Below are positions 23,574-33,053 of a DNA stretch of 64,000 nt, one piece after another. Numbering within the stretch: position 1 is the first letter of the stretch; the number at the start of each line of letters is the position of its first letter. This DNA is from Levilactobacillus tujiorum (GTDB taxonomy: Bacteria; Bacillota; Bacilli; Lactobacillales; Lactobacillaceae), in contig NZ_JAAXLK010000002.1 in the NCBI RefSeq assembly GCF_012641185.1, positions 1 to 64,000 on the forward strand, written 5' to 3'. A program made the translations under genes and the position numbers. The notes below the pieces were generated by a model. The model saw only the letters and a list, made by a program, of their open reading frames with translations, did no database searches and was not told the origin of the DNA.

Positions 23574-25604
23574 ATGATGGTGTGTCGAACGAATTGGAAG
23601 ATGACAGTCATGCTGGCTGTCAGTCTAGCGGTACTTGGCGTAGGTGGCATGAGTGTGGCGCAAGCCGATACAGCCGCTGAGCCGGCGCAAGTTACCACGG
23701 TGCCGGCAACCACGACTCTGAACGAGGCATTACCTGATGGTGGGGACTCCGGAACTGTGAAGGCGGCTATTTTAAAGGCTGCCTCGGATAGAAACCTATC
23801 ATTTAGCGGGTCCAGTACGCTAGGGGACATTGCGGCTAAAAAATTGATTGTCAAGATTACGGATAATATGGAGTCGTATGAGGCGCTGGAGAAGGTAGCT
23901 GGTCTGTTCAATGGACTAGTCGTTAATAATCAAGAAGATTTCACTTCTGCTGAAATGACAGCGATTACACGCACGTTTTTGGCCAATCGGACGTCTGGTA
24001 CCGAACTGGCAGCGTTGGGTTTTTCTAATGATGGGGTTACCACTAAAGATTTGGGTACACTATTAACGACGATTTCGTCAGCCAATTCAGCGGCAACTAT
24101 TAAGTACCTGTTGCTTAACCGGAATCCCATTACGGATTTCTCTTCTTGGACAAATTTTAAGCTTTCGGCCACGACTAAAAATAAAATTTACAGTCTAAAT
24201 GCAGACGTATTAGAGAATCCGGATGGCTCGCCGATTACAGAAGGGATTACGTTGGCACCACGAACAGTCAAAAATGGTCTCATGACAGTCCCCTTCAGCG
24301 AGTTTAATGAATTTAAGGATCAATATTTACCGGAAAATGCTGAAAATGATGATCTCTATACCAGCGCGGGAATCCAGGCTTATGATGGTCAAGCTGGCTT
24401 GTTTGATCAAGGGGCGACTCTTGATGGTGATGGGACAAATGATGATAGTACGCTTCAAGGTCGTAGCGGTTATCAAATAGTGGACAAGGCACTTCACTCA
24501 GAGACGATGCCGTATGATTGGGGGCTATATTGGCTCGAGACTGGTTATGATGAAGACTCAACAAAGAAGGAAATAGATCTTAAAAATGTTGATTTTATTG
24601 ATGCAACAGCTGGAGCTGGCGGAAAATTCTATTGTCGTGGCGGTTTTGCCTTGCCATATTCAGTCTTTAGGGCAAGCATGGCTGACTTTTTAAGCAAAGG
24701 TTATACGTTTACGCATCCTGACGGTCAGAAGAATAAAACACCAAATTTAGGTGATCTCTACATCCTTAATGTGCCGGCTGATGCAAAACAGATTAAATTA
24801 CGGACTTATAAGCCATCTCTTGATGGTGGGACAACTTATACTCAAATTTACACGATTCCAATCAGACCGGCAGCGACACCCACGGACAATTCACAATCCG
24901 AATCAAGCAGCGAGGCGGATTCTGAAACGCCGCCGTTCGTGAAGCCAACGGTTGTTTACGCCACCAAGAAGATTGGCCTCTATCAAAAGCCAGACTTTTC
25001 TAAGGCAACACGAGTGCGCTGGTATAACCAGCAACCGCGGACGCGGCGGCCAATGTTTGAAGTGATGGGGGAAGCTAAGTCTACTCACGGAACGCCGCGT
25101 TACCTCGTGAAGGATATCGACCCGATGTCTAAGACCTATGGTGAAACTGGCTATATTACCAAGCGGGCTGACTATGTGGGCTCGACCTATTACACGAAGG
25201 CGCCAACCAAGGTAACCGTGATCTCACCGAAGGGTATCAATGCCTATCGGCGAGCGTCATTAACTGGTAAGGTGAAGCATTGCCGTCAGGGACAGGTTCT
25301 TCCCGTTGTGGGGATCAAACAGCACAACCTAACCACACGCTTCAAACTAAAAGATGGTACCTACGTGACGGCAAACAAAATATTGGTTCATTCCGGGCGA
25401 CTCCCAATGGTCAAAAAGGTTGTAGCCAAAACCAAGATTAACCGTTACAAAGATGTTAACTTGAAGAAGCGGATAAAGCCCTTCCGTAAAGGAACTAAAG
25501 TTGCTGTGCTAGGATACGATTTCAGTGCCAAGGGGACACAGCGTTACCGGGTTGCTGGCGGCTACATTACGGCTAACCCTAAATTGGTTAAGGCAATTAA
25601 ATAG
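23574..25604 (+). CDS. Large secreted surface protein with C-terminal DUF5776 repeats
   Basis: 676 aa. A signal peptide (to AQA, about residue 31) precedes an N-terminal region with LRR-like spacing (LGTLLTTISSANSAATIKYLLLNRNPITDFSSW). A unique central domain (about 215-440) is followed by a Ser/Glu linker (QSESSSEADSE). Three C-terminal modules (about 460-676), each opening V.A...I..Y and containing TGYITKR/TYVTANK/GYITANP, match DUF5776, a wall-associating domain frequent in Lactobacillaceae. No LPxTG, so attachment is non-covalent. GAGGAGGAAAG precedes tandem ATGs at 23574/23577. It is probably an adhesin or carbohydrate/wall-binding protein. Confidence 0.75.
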   Translation: MMVCRTNWKMTVMLAVSLAVLGVGGMSVAQADTAAEPAQVTTVPATTTLNEALPDGGDSGTVKAAILKAASDRNLSFSGSSTLGDIAAKKLIVKITDNMESYEALEKVAGLFNGLVVNNQEDFTSAEMTAITRTFLANRTSGTELAALGFSNDGVTTKDLGTLLTTISSANSAATIKYLLLNRNPITDFSSWTNFKLSATTKNKIYSLNADVLENPDGSPITEGITLAPRTVKNGLMTVPFSEFNEFKDQYLPENAENDDLYTSAGIQAYDGQAGLFDQGATLDGDGTNDDSTLQGRSGYQIVDKALHSETMPYDWGLYWLETGYDEDSTKKEIDLKNVDFIDATAGAGGKFYCRGGFALPYSVFRASMADFLSKGYTFTHPDGQKNKTPNLGDLYILNVPADAKQIKLRTYKPSLDGGTTYTQIYTIPIRPAATPTDNSQSESSSEADSETPPFVKPTVVYATKKIGLYQKPDFSKATRVRWYNQQPRTRRPMFEVMGEAKSTHGTPRYLVKDIDPMSKTYGETGYITKRADYVGSTYYTKAPTKVTVISPKGINAYRRASLTGKVKHCRQGQVLPVVGIKQHNLTTRFKLKDGTYVTANKILVHSGRLPMVKKVVAKTKINRYKDVNLKKRIKPFRKGTKVAVLGYDFSAKGTQRYRVAGGYITANPKLVKAIK

Positions 25605-25618
25605 GTGATTACAGATCG

Positions 25619-25665
25619 TGATAACAAAGCCAGGCTGACTACGCGTCAACCTGGCTTTATTATCA
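25619..25665 (+). terminator. Terminator of the DUF5776 gene
   Basis: GATAACAAAGCCAGG pairs with CCTGGCTTTATTATC around a 14-nt loop. Confidence 0.75.
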
Positions 25666-25845
25666 CGAAGATGGATTGCACAACTAGAGATTGAAACTAA
25701 CCATGCTTGTTCTAAAACTAGGTAACTCTAGTAATTTCTGCGTCTTACGGTCGACTTAGATGGTGTTCTTGGACGGCTACGATAACGATTGTTATAGGCG
25801 CTACCAATTGAATCAAAGGCTAAGGGGGGTAAATCGCAATCAGAG

Positions 25846-26013
25846 CCGGAGGAGGCCAGGGGTGGAGCCAGCCGTGAAAGTGGTGTTAGCTGGCGACTTT
25901 TTCAGCCAGCTTACAGCACGGGCGACTTTGAAGACGTTCAAATCGAGCGAGAAGACTGGTGCCCTTCCAGGCTGAAGCGTCCCCACAGCAGGCGGAACCC
26001 CTGGCAGCCGGAG
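25846..26013 (+). repeat. Dispersed structured element B, solo copy B4
   Basis: The most diverged B copy and the only B with no A partner nearby. The outer stem is GCCAGGGG/CCCCTGGC instead of GGCAGAG/CTCTGCC, and the internal hairpin is AGCTGGC/GCCAGCT instead of AGCCGA/TCGGCT. Both arms changed and pairing is kept. Constant single-stranded segments GGTGGAGCCAGC and TCCCCACAGCAGGCGGAA are retained. The rest of 25666-26050 shows no other feature. Confidence 0.8.
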
Positions 26014-26050
26014 TGCGATCAACTTAACGGTTAGAATTTTTGCCCAAAAT

Positions 26051-26082
26051 AAAAAACCCGTTAGTCGCGCAACTAACGGGTT
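26051..26082 (-). terminator. ssrA terminator
   Basis: AACCCGTTAGT/ACTAACGGGTT with a T6 tract on the minus strand, directly after the tmRNA 3' end. Confidence 0.85.
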
Positions 26083-26088
26083 AATCGA

Positions 26089-26456
26089 TGGAGGCGGCGG
26101 GGATCGAACCCGCGTCCTAGCATATTGCCAACTTAACGTCTACACGCATAGGCAGACTATTTAAAGTTTCACTGAACAACTTGCCGCCTGTCAGGGCCAA
26201 CATGCTCAGCTAACCTGATTTTTCTCTTCTACCGTACTTCAGGTGGGAGTCGTTAGCGTAAGTCTGTTAAATTTAGGACCCAGATCTAGACCACAGACAA
26301 ACCTAGGAGGATCTACGTTAAGCGCCTATTAAGCAGCTAAAGCGTAAGAATTGTTATTATTTTTTGCAGTTATAATAAACTGGACCTTTTAACGTAGATG
26401 CCGCTACGGCGCGCAGTCAAGCTTCAACCTATACCAGTCGAATCCAGAACGCCCCC
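26089..26456 (-). ncRNA. ssrA: Transfer-messenger RNA (tmRNA)
   Basis: About 368 nt on the minus strand. The tRNA-like ends pair (5' GGGGGCG with 3' CGCCTCC) and the T-arm reads GGGTTCGATCCCC. The resume codon and tag ORF encode (A)KNNNNSYALAA followed by TAA (about 26328-26366), the proteolysis tag typical of lactobacilli. CCA is not encoded. tmRNA with SmpB rescues stalled ribosomes and tags the incomplete protein. Promoter at 26474-26501. Confidence 0.95.
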
Positions 26457-26473
26457 ATAAACAATACTCATCT

Positions 26474-26501
26474 AGTTTAACATACCACTAGGGGAGTGCA
26501 A
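26474..26501 (-). promoter_or_regulatory. ssrA promoter
   Basis: On the minus strand, TTGCAC (26501-26496), a 16-bp spacer and TAAACT (26479-26474). This gives a short 5' leader that RNase P would remove. Confidence 0.55.
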
Positions 26502-26722
26502 ACAATTTTGACTAGGAGAACCTAATTTAAGGAAAAAATCCAGAAATCAGTATAGTATAATGGATAGGTAAGGAACCACATGGCACGGGCTAGCCGACAA
26601 AAGTTACAGAATCTTCAAGGTTCCATCATGAAGACTTCTGATTAACCGCGTAGGTTTAGGAAGCGTTAATCCAAACTTTTTGCCGGCTCCGAATACAGTA
26701 GCCTTAACCTTGGGAGGTAGCA

Positions 26723-27457
26723 ATGAAGTTATTAATGATTGAAGATAACCATTCAGTTTCACAAATGATGTCGATGTTCTTTAAGAAAGAGCAGTGGGAC
26801 GCGGACTTTGCCTACGACGGTAATGAAGCCGTTGAAAAGTTTAAGGCCACACCCAATGATTGGGACATGGTGACTTTGGATTTAAACTTGCCCGGAATGG
26901 ACGGCATGCAAGTCAGCGCCGAGATCCGTAAGCTGTCGCCAACTGTGCCGATTATTATGCTAACGGCACGGGACTCAGAAAGCGATCAGGTATTAGGCTT
27001 AGAAATGGGCGCGGATGACTACGTGACCAAGCCGTTCAGCCCGATTACGCTGATCGCACGGATTAAGGCGCTTCACCGGCGCGCCGAATTGGGGCCAGTA
27101 TCTAAAGGGCCAGAGAAGGCGCCGCTGGATGACACGGAATCCTTTGATGTCGTGACGGAAAACTTTAAGTTAAACACGAAGACGCGGGAAGCCTATCTCA
27201 ATGGGCAACAGATTCACGATCTCACGCCGAAGGAATTTGATTTATTGAAGACGTTGGCACAGAAGCCGCGGCAAGTATTTTCCCGGGAACAGTTGTTACA
27301 ACTCGTCTGGGATTACGAATACTATGGTGATGAGCGGACCGTGGATGCGCACATTAAAAAATTACGCCAGAAGATTGAAAAGGTTGGTCCCCAAATTATT
27401 CAGACTGTTTGGGGCGTGGGCTACAAATTTGATGATAGTGGAGCAGATCAGCAATGA
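26723..27457 (+). CDS. OmpR-family response regulator
   Basis: 244 aa. The receiver domain (1-120) has acidic pair ED at 7-8, phospho-acceptor Asp53 in TLDLNLPGMDG, Thr in MLTARD and Lys in YVTKPF. The C-terminal winged helix (about 145-240) has LTPKEFDLLKTLAQKP and DERTVDAHIKKLRQKI. It is co-transcribed with the histidine kinase that overlaps its stop (ATGA). A 160-nt leader after TATAAT (26556-26561) contains a hairpin (TCTTCA/TGAAGA, 26614-26637). The signal is unknown. Confidence 0.9.
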   Translation: MKLLMIEDNHSVSQMMSMFFKKEQWDADFAYDGNEAVEKFKATPNDWDMVTLDLNLPGMDGMQVSAEIRKLSPTVPIIMLTARDSESDQVLGLEMGADDYVTKPFSPITLIARIKALHRRAELGPVSKGPEKAPLDDTESFDVVTENFKLNTKTREAYLNGQQIHDLTPKEFDLLKTLAQKPRQVFSREQLLQLVWDYEYYGDERTVDAHIKKLRQKIEKVGPQIIQTVWGVGYKFDDSGADQQ

Positions 27458-28917
27458 AACTAATGTACCAACAAATGCTGGGGTTCTTTGCAGCGATTAT
27501 GATCATTCTGATTATCATGGGCGTCTCGTATTCTCAGATGACGCGGCACATGGTTTACAGTAATACTTGGAACACGTTGGAGAAGTACTCCAACAGTCTT
27601 ATCGAACAGTCCTTGCGCATCAGCTCTCAGGATGCCCACACGGTTAATTTCGATACCAATTCACTGGAAAGTAGTGAGCAGTTGCTGCAGAACCAGGCGA
27701 TTAGTACGACGATTTATAGCGCCGACAATAAGGTAGTCTTTCCAGCCAGTGTGTATCAGCAGTCGATCAAGACGGCGGATTGGAAGAAGCTCCAAAATAA
27801 CCAAATCATTCACAAAGTGGTGGATCGACGGGTTCGTAACAAGAATGGCCGGATTAGTCCAGCGATGACTGAGGTCATGAAGCCCTACTTCTACAACCAT
27901 AAATTAGTCGCGGTCGTGGTCATGGGAGCGTTCGTCTCGGATATCAATACGAGTGTGAACCAGATCAATCGTAACCTGATTCGCGCGTTACTGGTGTCGA
28001 TTGTGGTGGCGATTGTCGCCAGTTATATTCTGGCGCGTTACTACACGTCACGAATCAACCGGCTGCGTAAGGCGACCAATCAAGTGGCTAAAGGTAATTA
28101 TGACGTTGAAATGACCAGTAAGAACCGGGATGAAATTGATGACTTGATTAATGATTTCAACGGCATGGCCCACTCGTTAAAAGATTCGCAAGAGGAGATT
28201 CAACGGCAAGAACAGCGACGGCGTGAGTTTATGGCGAACGCTTCACATGAGATGCGCACACCACTGACGACAATTAACGGCTTGCTGGAAGGGATGGCTT
28301 ACGATGCGATTCCTGAAGAAAGCAAGGAAGAAAGCATTGATCTGATGCGGAGTGAAACCAGTCGGCTCATTCGGTTGGTTAATGAGAATTTAGACTATGA
28401 AAAGATTCGGTCAAATCAGATTTCGCTCAATCTTCACGAATTCAATGCGGTAGATGCCCTCCATAATATAGTAGAACAATTGAAACAAAAAGCCGATGAT
28501 AGCGGTGATTCAATTGAATTGCAGGCGCCTAAGGAGATTCCGGTCTACGCAGATTACGACCGATTTGTCCAGATTATGTTTAACATTACACAAAATGCCA
28601 TTCAGTTTACACAAAACGGGACGATTACGTTGTCTGCTCAGCGGGGCTACGAAGAAACCGTGGTAAAGGTGGCTGATACGGGGATGGGCATGACGGATGA
28701 ACAGTTGCAGAATATTTGGGAACGGTACTACAAGGCGGACCCATCGCGTAAGAACACCAAGTATGGAGAATCGGGATTAGGCTTGTCGATCGTTCACCAG
28801 CTGGTTCAGCTCCATCACGGTAAGATTAGCGTCACCAGTAAGCAAGATGTGGGGACCACGTTTACGGTGATTTTCCCCGACCAGCACCAGACCAATTCGG
28901 AACGCGCTAAGGTTTAA
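27454..28917 (+). CDS. Membrane sensor histidine kinase
   Basis: 487 aa. Two membrane helices (about 8-28 and 172-194) flank an extracellular sensor domain of about 140 residues. A HAMP domain (about 195-250) follows, then HisKA with phospho-acceptor His in NASHEMRTPL (about residue 268). HATPase_c has N-box NITQNAIQF, G1 ADTGMGM and G2 GESGLGLSI. It phosphorylates the response regulator encoded upstream, with which it overlaps by 4 bp. No downstream target gene is obvious, so the pair may act in trans, for example on envelope stress or acid response. Confidence 0.9.
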   Translation: MKLMYQQMLGFFAAIMIILIIMGVSYSQMTRHMVYSNTWNTLEKYSNSLIEQSLRISSQDAHTVNFDTNSLESSEQLLQNQAISTTIYSADNKVVFPASVYQQSIKTADWKKLQNNQIIHKVVDRRVRNKNGRISPAMTEVMKPYFYNHKLVAVVVMGAFVSDINTSVNQINRNLIRALLVSIVVAIVASYILARYYTSRINRLRKATNQVAKGNYDVEMTSKNRDEIDDLINDFNGMAHSLKDSQEEIQRQEQRRREFMANASHEMRTPLTTINGLLEGMAYDAIPEESKEESIDLMRSETSRLIRLVNENLDYEKIRSNQISLNLHEFNAVDALHNIVEQLKQKADDSGDSIELQAPKEIPVYADYDRFVQIMFNITQNAIQFTQNGTITLSAQRGYEETVVKVADTGMGMTDEQLQNIWERYYKADPSRKNTKYGESGLGLSIVHQLVQLHHGKISVTSKQDVGTTFTVIFPDQHQTNSERAKV

Positions 28918-29018
28918 GCTAGCAGGAATGTGCCGATGTTTTCGAGTGATCGCAGGTCAATTGCTGTGTTTATGACGTTCTCGTGATACAATGAGAAGAA
29001 CCATTAAGGAGGAAACTT

Positions 29019-30167
29019 TTGAAACGAGTACAAATTACTGGGAAGTCAGTCCGTAAGTTTGAGGATGGCTATCCTATCGTGTCTTTAACAGATTTAGAAA
29101 ATGCCCAAGACTTTGACAATGGTGCTTGGGTCCAATTAGAAAATCATGGTCACTTTGTTGCCACGGCTTATTTTGCCAAGCAACATCGGGGCATTGGCTA
29201 TGTCATGAGTCTTCGTGAAAATGAGAGCATTGATGAACGCTTCTTCACTGGCAAGTTCCGTGCGGCGGTTGCCAAACGGGCTGCTTTTGCAGAGAGCCCA
29301 GCTTACCGGTTGTTCAATGGTACCGGTGATGGTTTAGGCGGCTTGGTCGTTGATGTTTTCAACGGCGTCTATGTCTTCCGGTGGCAGAACAATGCCCTGA
29401 AGCAACAGGCTAAGTTAATCTACGCCGGCTTCGAACGCATTGTGGGCAAGGGCCAAACCGTTGTGGCGGAAACACCTGGTCAGGAACACTTACAGGTTGT
29501 GAGTGGCCAACTGGACGCACAGCCTATGCAGGTGTTGGAGAATGGGGTGACGTACCCCGTTGATTTGTCGTTGAGTCGGCAACAATTAGCGCTAGAGTTC
29601 CGTGATATTCGGGCTTGGGCCAAGGCGACGAGTCAACAACGCCGGATTCTCAATCTGTATAGTGCTGAGACCGGGCTGGTGACGGCAGCCATGCTCGGGG
29701 GCGCGGTCGAAGCAGTGACCGTTGATCCCACTAACCGGGCAACAACAGCTGTTCAGGCCCAATTGGCAGCCAACAACTTCGATCAGGCCGCCGTGGAAAT
29801 GCGGACGATGGATGTGGCCAATTACTTGGACTATGCGGTTAAGCACGACTTGACTTTCGACACGATCTTTATCAATCCACCGGCCTTTATTCGGGGAAAG
29901 AAGCGGGCCTTCACGTTGGAACAAGACCTGCAGGACCTGTTAGAACAGGCCTTGAAGCTGGCTAAGTCAGGCTCACAATTAGTTGTGACGACGACCACGC
30001 CTACCTATGGGATGAAGCGGCTGCGTGAGACAATTAGCGCAGCAATTCAAAATTATACCGGTCATGTAACTGTTTCCAATACGTTCCTGTCACCGAATGA
30101 TTTTCTGACGAATAAGGCTGACCGTCATAGCGAGGCCTTAAAGGGCGTTCAGTTAACTGTTGAATAA
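29019..30167 (+). CDS. RlmI/RlmK-like rRNA (cytosine-5) methyltransferase
   Basis: 382 aa. The N-terminal PUA domain (about 1-75; VQITGKSVRKFEDGYPIV) is followed by an RNA-binding middle and a Rossmann-type SAM domain (from about 200; RILNLYSAETGLVTAAMLGG) with catalytic-loop motif INPPAF. This is the architecture of class I 23S rRNA m5C methyltransferases of the RlmI family, although the SAM glycine motif is divergent (NLYSAETG for the usual NLFSYTGG). The start is a TTG at 29019 with an ideal AAGGAGG upstream. It is monocistronic, terminator at 30191-30239. Confidence 0.8.
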   Translation: MKRVQITGKSVRKFEDGYPIVSLTDLENAQDFDNGAWVQLENHGHFVATAYFAKQHRGIGYVMSLRENESIDERFFTGKFRAAVAKRAAFAESPAYRLFNGTGDGLGGLVVDVFNGVYVFRWQNNALKQQAKLIYAGFERIVGKGQTVVAETPGQEHLQVVSGQLDAQPMQVLENGVTYPVDLSLSRQQLALEFRDIRAWAKATSQQRRILNLYSAETGLVTAAMLGGAVEAVTVDPTNRATTAVQAQLAANNFDQAAVEMRTMDVANYLDYAVKHDLTFDTIFINPPAFIRGKKRAFTLEQDLQDLLEQALKLAKSGSQLVVTTTTPTYGMKRLRETISAAIQNYTGHVTVSNTFLSPNDFLTNKADRHSEALKGVQLTVE

Positions 30168-30190
30168 ATGAAAATATTTTGAAAGAATCA

Positions 30191-30239
30191 GAAAAAACGT
30201 CAGTCGTTGGATTAGACCATTCAACGATTGGCGTTTTTC
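30191..30239 (+). terminator. Terminator after rRNA methyltransferase
   Basis: AAAAACGTCAGTCGTTG pairs with CAACGATTGGCGTTTTT around a 13-nt loop. Confidence 0.85.
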
Positions 30240-30253
30240 TGAAGTATTTATAG

Positions 30254-30310
30254 TTTACATTTAGAACCGAAAACAGTAGACTTACTATTGCTAAATAAAA
30301 AACGCTTACA
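30254..30310 (+). promoter_or_regulatory. Promoter of sugar transporter with cre-like element
   Basis: TTTACA (30254-30259), 17 bp, TAGACT (30277-30282). A cre-like AAAAAACGCTTACA (30297-30310) differs from consensus at the first two positions and lies just after the predicted transcription start, a usual roadblock position for CcpA. Confidence 0.4.
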
Positions 30311-30350
30311 CGAAAGTAATTAGAATTGAAACGAGAGTTGAGGTTTACAA

Positions 30351-31217
30351 ATGGGAATTTTACTAGCTTTGATCCCTACGGTTTGCTGGGGAAGTATCGG
30401 ATTAATCAGTGGAAAATTAGGTGGAACGTCTTACCAACAAACGTTGGGGATGACTGCTGGGGCAGTGCTGTTTGGCCTATTTTCAGTCTTTTATTTTCAC
30501 ACTGCAATTTCCGGAATGGCAATGATTGTTGGTATTGCGTCAGGTCTCTGCTGGTCAGTTGGGCAGTTTGAACAATTCCAATCCATGAAGTTTATTGGTA
30601 TTTCACGCACAGTTCCCATCTCAACTGGACTTCAGTTAGTCGGTACGGCGTTGGCCGGGGTCTTGCTGTTCCACGAATGGAAGACTACTCGGATGGTGAC
30701 GATGGGAACCATCGCGGTGATCGTCTTGATTGCTGGGGCCGCCTTGACTTCATTACGGGACTCCCGGGCGCAGTCAACGGGTGCTAGCCGACCGATGCAG
30801 GCTGGTAAAGGGGCTACGGCGATTATCATTTCGACGATTGGCTATGTCCTGTACACGGTTATCGTGAATGCTTCTGGGTTGAAAGCCGAAACGGTCATCT
30901 TCCCACAATCTTTGGGGATGATCTTAGGGGCCACCATCTTCGTCTTGTTCTCACGGCAAAAGGTCATGCACAAGGCCACGGCCAAGAACATCATGACCGG
31001 GATTGTTTGGGGAATTGGGAACTTCTTCATGTTTATGGCAATTCCATCGATTGGTCTAGCTATCAGTTATTCACTGGCCCAATGCGGAATCGTGATTTCA
31101 ACGTTTGGTAGCATTTGGTTACTGGGTGAAAAGAAGACTGGTCGCGAAATGGTCTACATCACAATTGGCTCATTACTAGTGGTTGTTGGTGGGGTTACGT
31201 TAGGTTTAATGAAATAG
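30351..31217 (+). CDS. GRP/GlcU-family sugar uptake protein
   Basis: 288 aa with ten predicted membrane helices in the drug/metabolite transporter fold. The N-terminus LALIPTVCWGSIGLISGKLGG and the glutamine-rich SVGQFEQFQSMKFIGISRTVPISTG motif are characteristic of the glucose/ribose permease family (GlcU, RbsU). It would import sugar by proton symport outside the PTS. A glucose role fits the neighbour pgi, which handles glucose-6-phosphate, and the cre-like site upstream. Ribose is an alternative substrate. Confidence 0.85.
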   Translation: MGILLALIPTVCWGSIGLISGKLGGTSYQQTLGMTAGAVLFGLFSVFYFHTAISGMAMIVGIASGLCWSVGQFEQFQSMKFIGISRTVPISTGLQLVGTALAGVLLFHEWKTTRMVTMGTIAVIVLIAGAALTSLRDSRAQSTGASRPMQAGKGATAIIISTIGYVLYTVIVNASGLKAETVIFPQSLGMILGATIFVLFSRQKVMHKATAKNIMTGIVWGIGNFFMFMAIPSIGLAISYSLAQCGIVISTFGSIWLLGEKKTGREMVYITIGSLLVVVGGVTLGLMK

Positions 31218-31282
31218 TTTACATTTGGTTGATAGCTACGGTTATCGACCTTTTTCTTTACAAAAAAGTTTGGACTAGACCA

Positions 31283-31310
31283 TTTACTTTCCAGTGGTTT
31301 GCGTTATAAT
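31283..31310 (+). promoter_or_regulatory. pgi promoter
   Basis: TTTACT (31283-31288), 16 bp, TATAAT (31305-31310). Confidence 0.65.
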
Positions 31311-31348
31311 GGACTAGTCAATAACAATAAAAGTGAGGTTTTCTTAAT

Positions 31349-32695
31349 ATGGCACATATCGCCTTTGATCTTTCGAAACTTGAACCATTTGTTCATGACA
31401 ACGAATTAGGAGAAATGCAAGCAATGGTGACGGCGGCAGACGCCGAATTACGCCAAGGTACCGGTGCTGGGAGCGACTTTCGTGACTGGTTAACGTTGCC
31501 TAAGGATTATGACAAGGAAGAATTTGCCCGGATCAAGGCAGCCGCCAAAAAGATCCAGTCAGATTCAGAAGTATTAGTTGTGATTGGAATCGGGGGCTCA
31601 TACCTGGGTGCCAAGATGGCCGTTGACTTCTTGAACGACACGTTCTTTAACTACTTGCCAGCAGAAAAGCGGAACGCACCACAAGTCTTCTTCGCCGGCA
31701 ACTCTGTCAGTGCGGACTACGTTCATGATCTGATTAACCTGATTGGTGACCGGGACTTCTCTGTCAACGTGATCTCTAAGTCTGGGACGACGACGGAACC
31801 GTCAATCGCTTTCCGGATCTTCAAGGATATGCTGATTAAGAAATATGGTGAAGCTGGTGCCAAGGAACGGATCTACGCAACGACTGATAAGGTGCGTGGG
31901 GCTTTGAAGACGGAAGCTAACGCAGCGGGCTACGAATCATTCGTTATTCCTGATGGTGTTGGTGGCCGTTACTCCGTATTGAGTGCCGTAGGGTTATTAC
32001 CAATTGCCGCTTCCGGTGCTAACATTGACGAATTGATGCAAGGGGCTGCGGATGCGCAGGATGCTTACACCAATCCTGACTTAACCAAGAACGAAGCTTA
32101 TCAATACGCCGCTTTACGGAACATCTTGTACCGTAAGGGCTACACGACAGAATTGCTGGAAAACTACGAACCACGTTTGCAATACTTAGCAGAATGGTGG
32201 AAGCAATTGACTGGTGAGTCTGAAGGAAAGGATCAAAAGGGGATTTACCCATCCTCAGCTAACTTCAGTACTGACCTCCACTCCTTAGGGCAATACATCC
32301 AAGAAGGTCAACGGACGTTGATGGAAACGGTCGTGATGATCGACAAGCCACGGACCGATGTTGATGTTCCTACTGAAAAGGACGACTTAGATGGTCTGGG
32401 TTACTTACAAGGCAAGAACATGGGCTTTGTAAACCAGAAGGCCTTTGAAGGGGTTGTCTTGGCCCACACCGATGGCGGTGTCCCTAACATGAGCGTGCAT
32501 ATCCCAGATACGACGCCTTACACGTTAGGCTACCTGATCTACTTCTTTGAAGTTGCCATTGGTATTTCAGGTTACTTGAACGGGATCAACCCATTCAACC
32601 AGCCTGGTGTTGAAGCCTACAAGACGAACATGTTTGCCTTATTAGGTAAGCCTGGGTTTGAAAAATTAGGTAAAGAATTAAACGCACGTCTTTAA
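31349..32695 (+). CDS. pgi: Glucose-6-phosphate isomerase
   Basis: 448 aa, the usual length for Firmicute Pgi. It interconverts glucose-6-phosphate and fructose-6-phosphate at the head of glycolysis. SIS-fold and family motifs are present: [28 protein letters not shown] and [17 protein letters not shown], then [12 protein letters not shown] near the C-terminus. Codon use is strongly biased, as in highly expressed genes. Own promoter and terminator. Confidence 0.95.
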   Translation: MAHIAFDLSKLEPFVHDNELGEMQAMVTAADAELRQGTGAGSDFRDWLTLPKDYDKEEFARIKAAAKKIQSDSEVLVVIGIGGSYLGAKMAVDFLNDTFFNYLPAEKRNAPQVFFAGNSVSADYVHDLINLIGDRDFSVNVISKSGTTTEPSIAFRIFKDMLIKKYGEAGAKERIYATTDKVRGALKTEANAAGYESFVIPDGVGGRYSVLSAVGLLPIAASGANIDELMQGAADAQDAYTNPDLTKNEAYQYAALRNILYRKGYTTELLENYEPRLQYLAEWWKQLTGESEGKDQKGIYPSSANFSTDLHSLGQYIQEGQRTLMETVVMIDKPRTDVDVPTEKDDLDGLGYLQGKNMGFVNQKAFEGVVLAHTDGGVPNMSVHIPDTTPYTLGYLIYFFEVAIGISGYLNGINPFNQPGVEAYKTNMFALLGKPGFEKLGKELNARL

Positions 32696-32710
32696 TTTAA
32701 AATAATTTGT

Positions 32711-32750
32711 GAGAAGCTCTCGGTCCGCTAATGGGCCGGGGGCTTTTTCA
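32711..32750 (+). terminator. pgi terminator
   Basis: GAAGCTCTCGGTCC/GGGCCGGGGGCTTTTT stem-loop with T5. Confidence 0.75.
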
Positions 32751-33053
32751 TGGTTACGGCCGGGCAAAATAGTAGATATGAAAAATAATTTTGCAACGAT
32801 TTAATTGAGTATGCTAGAATTAACGGCTGAGTTAATTTTAGGCGAAACGTCAGGCTGGCTGAATTAATAGGTTATCGTCAGGTGATAATTAGCATCAACG
32901 GCGGGCTACCATCAGGTGAAGATTTGGTTACAGATTGTGGGAACCCCTTGTGATGTGAGAAATGGGCCCGTATAGTTGTAATTGAATGATATTAGAATTT
33001 TTATGAACATAGTTGATCGGAGAACTATGATTTTTGTAGGGGAGAGAAGATTA
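32751..33053. other. Intergenic region before the YfhO gene
   Basis: About 300 bp, AT-rich. It holds a short hairpin GTTATC-GTCAG-GTGATAAT (about 32871-32888) and no convincing ORF or known regulatory motif. Confidence 0.3.
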
